The position numbers and the translations under genes were made by a program. Below the pieces are notes generated by a model. The model was not told the DNA's origin. It searched no databases and was given only the letters and a program-made list of their open reading frames with translations. A stretch of 42,216 bases of DNA from Nitrospirota bacterium (GTDB taxonomy: Bacteria; Nitrospirota; Thermodesulfovibrionia; Thermodesulfovibrionales; UBA6898): positions 1-42,216 of the forward strand of contig JACRLO010000023.1 in NCBI GenBank assembly GCA_016235245.1. The letters run 5' to 3'. Shown here piece by piece: positions 42,164-42,216 of the stretch. Each line of letters opens with the position of its first letter. Positions within the stretch are counted from its first letter, which is position 1.

Positions 42164-42216
42164 ATGAGACGAGCCAAAGACAATTCCGAAGTTCCCAAGC
42201 GTTACTATCGGCCAGA
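42164..42216 (+). CDS. start of an unknown gene, cut by the window edge
   Basis: An ATG with AAAGG upstream opens a frame of 17 codons (MRRAKDNSEVPKRYYRP) that runs off the end. The peptide is basic and too short to identify. Together with the -10 at 42122 it is probably a real gene on the plus strand. Confidence 0.5.
   Translation, partial: MRRAKDNSEVPKRYYRP

Overview
The window looks like two pieces of bacterial chromosome joined near position 24,250. The left 24 kb is relatively AT-rich. It carries patchy accessory genes, broken genes and repeated modules, and its last gene is a small excisionase-like DNA-binding protein. The right 18 kb is more GC-rich, with tightly packed, well-conserved housekeeping and physiological genes. 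The joint falls inside a comM/yifB-type AAA ATPase gene, of which only the C-terminal third remains. I infer that the left part is a genomic island or the product of a rearrangement. My best guess for the organism is a Chloroflexota-like (Anaerolineae-like) bacterium, from the mix of cyanophycin genes, an F420-type LLM oxidoreductase, an OmcA/MtrC-type multiheme lipoprotein and a bifunctional Rel. No 16S rRNA or marker phylogeny is present to confirm this.

Region 1 (1-10.8 kb, all plus strand) is a run of small-molecule enzymes. In order: a damaged histidine phosphatase, a stand-alone pyruvate-kinase C-terminal domain protein, a radical SAM enzyme, an IS982-like transposase remnant, a broken MFS transporter, a Nudix-HAD fusion, a VOC protein, an SDR, an aldo/keto reductase, a PNPOx-like flavoprotein and a PfkB-like protein without its catalytic Asp. 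It reads as a partly decayed biosynthetic or metabolite-processing cluster of unknown product. Two near-perfect inverted repeats lie in its largest gap.

Region 2 (11.1-15.4 kb, plus strand) is the most interesting part. It is a three-gene unit made of (i) a stand-alone alpha-helical-looking protein, (ii) an unrecognised 354-residue protein, and (iii) a caspase-like (C14) protease whose C-terminal half is a clear paralogue of protein (i). A protease that carries the same domain as a free-standing partner is the architecture of regulated caspase effectors in bacterial conflict systems. I do not recognise this particular trio.

Region 3 (15.9-24.1 kb) holds an amidase and a small tautomerase-like protein on the plus strand. 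Next comes a minus-strand tandem array of a large (about 595-residue) protein with an IS3-OrfA-type HTH at its N-terminus, alternating with a 99-100-residue companion, plus a broken third copy. A perfect-consensus plus-strand promoter followed at once by a terminator hairpin sits inside this array.

Region 4 (24.2-31.3 kb, plus strand) has the comM remnant, a cyanophycin operon (two cyanophycinases and cyanophycin synthetase with overlapping ends), a REC-GGDEF response regulator and two small proteins. Region 5 (31.3-42.1 kb, minus strand) has bifunctional rel, a decaheme OmcA/MtrC lipoprotein, a Nudix hydrolase, an unknown two-TM protein, dihydropyrimidinase, an LLM oxidoreductase and a K+ channel/RCK protein. 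A new plus-strand gene begins at the right edge. Strong intrinsic terminators separate these transcription units.
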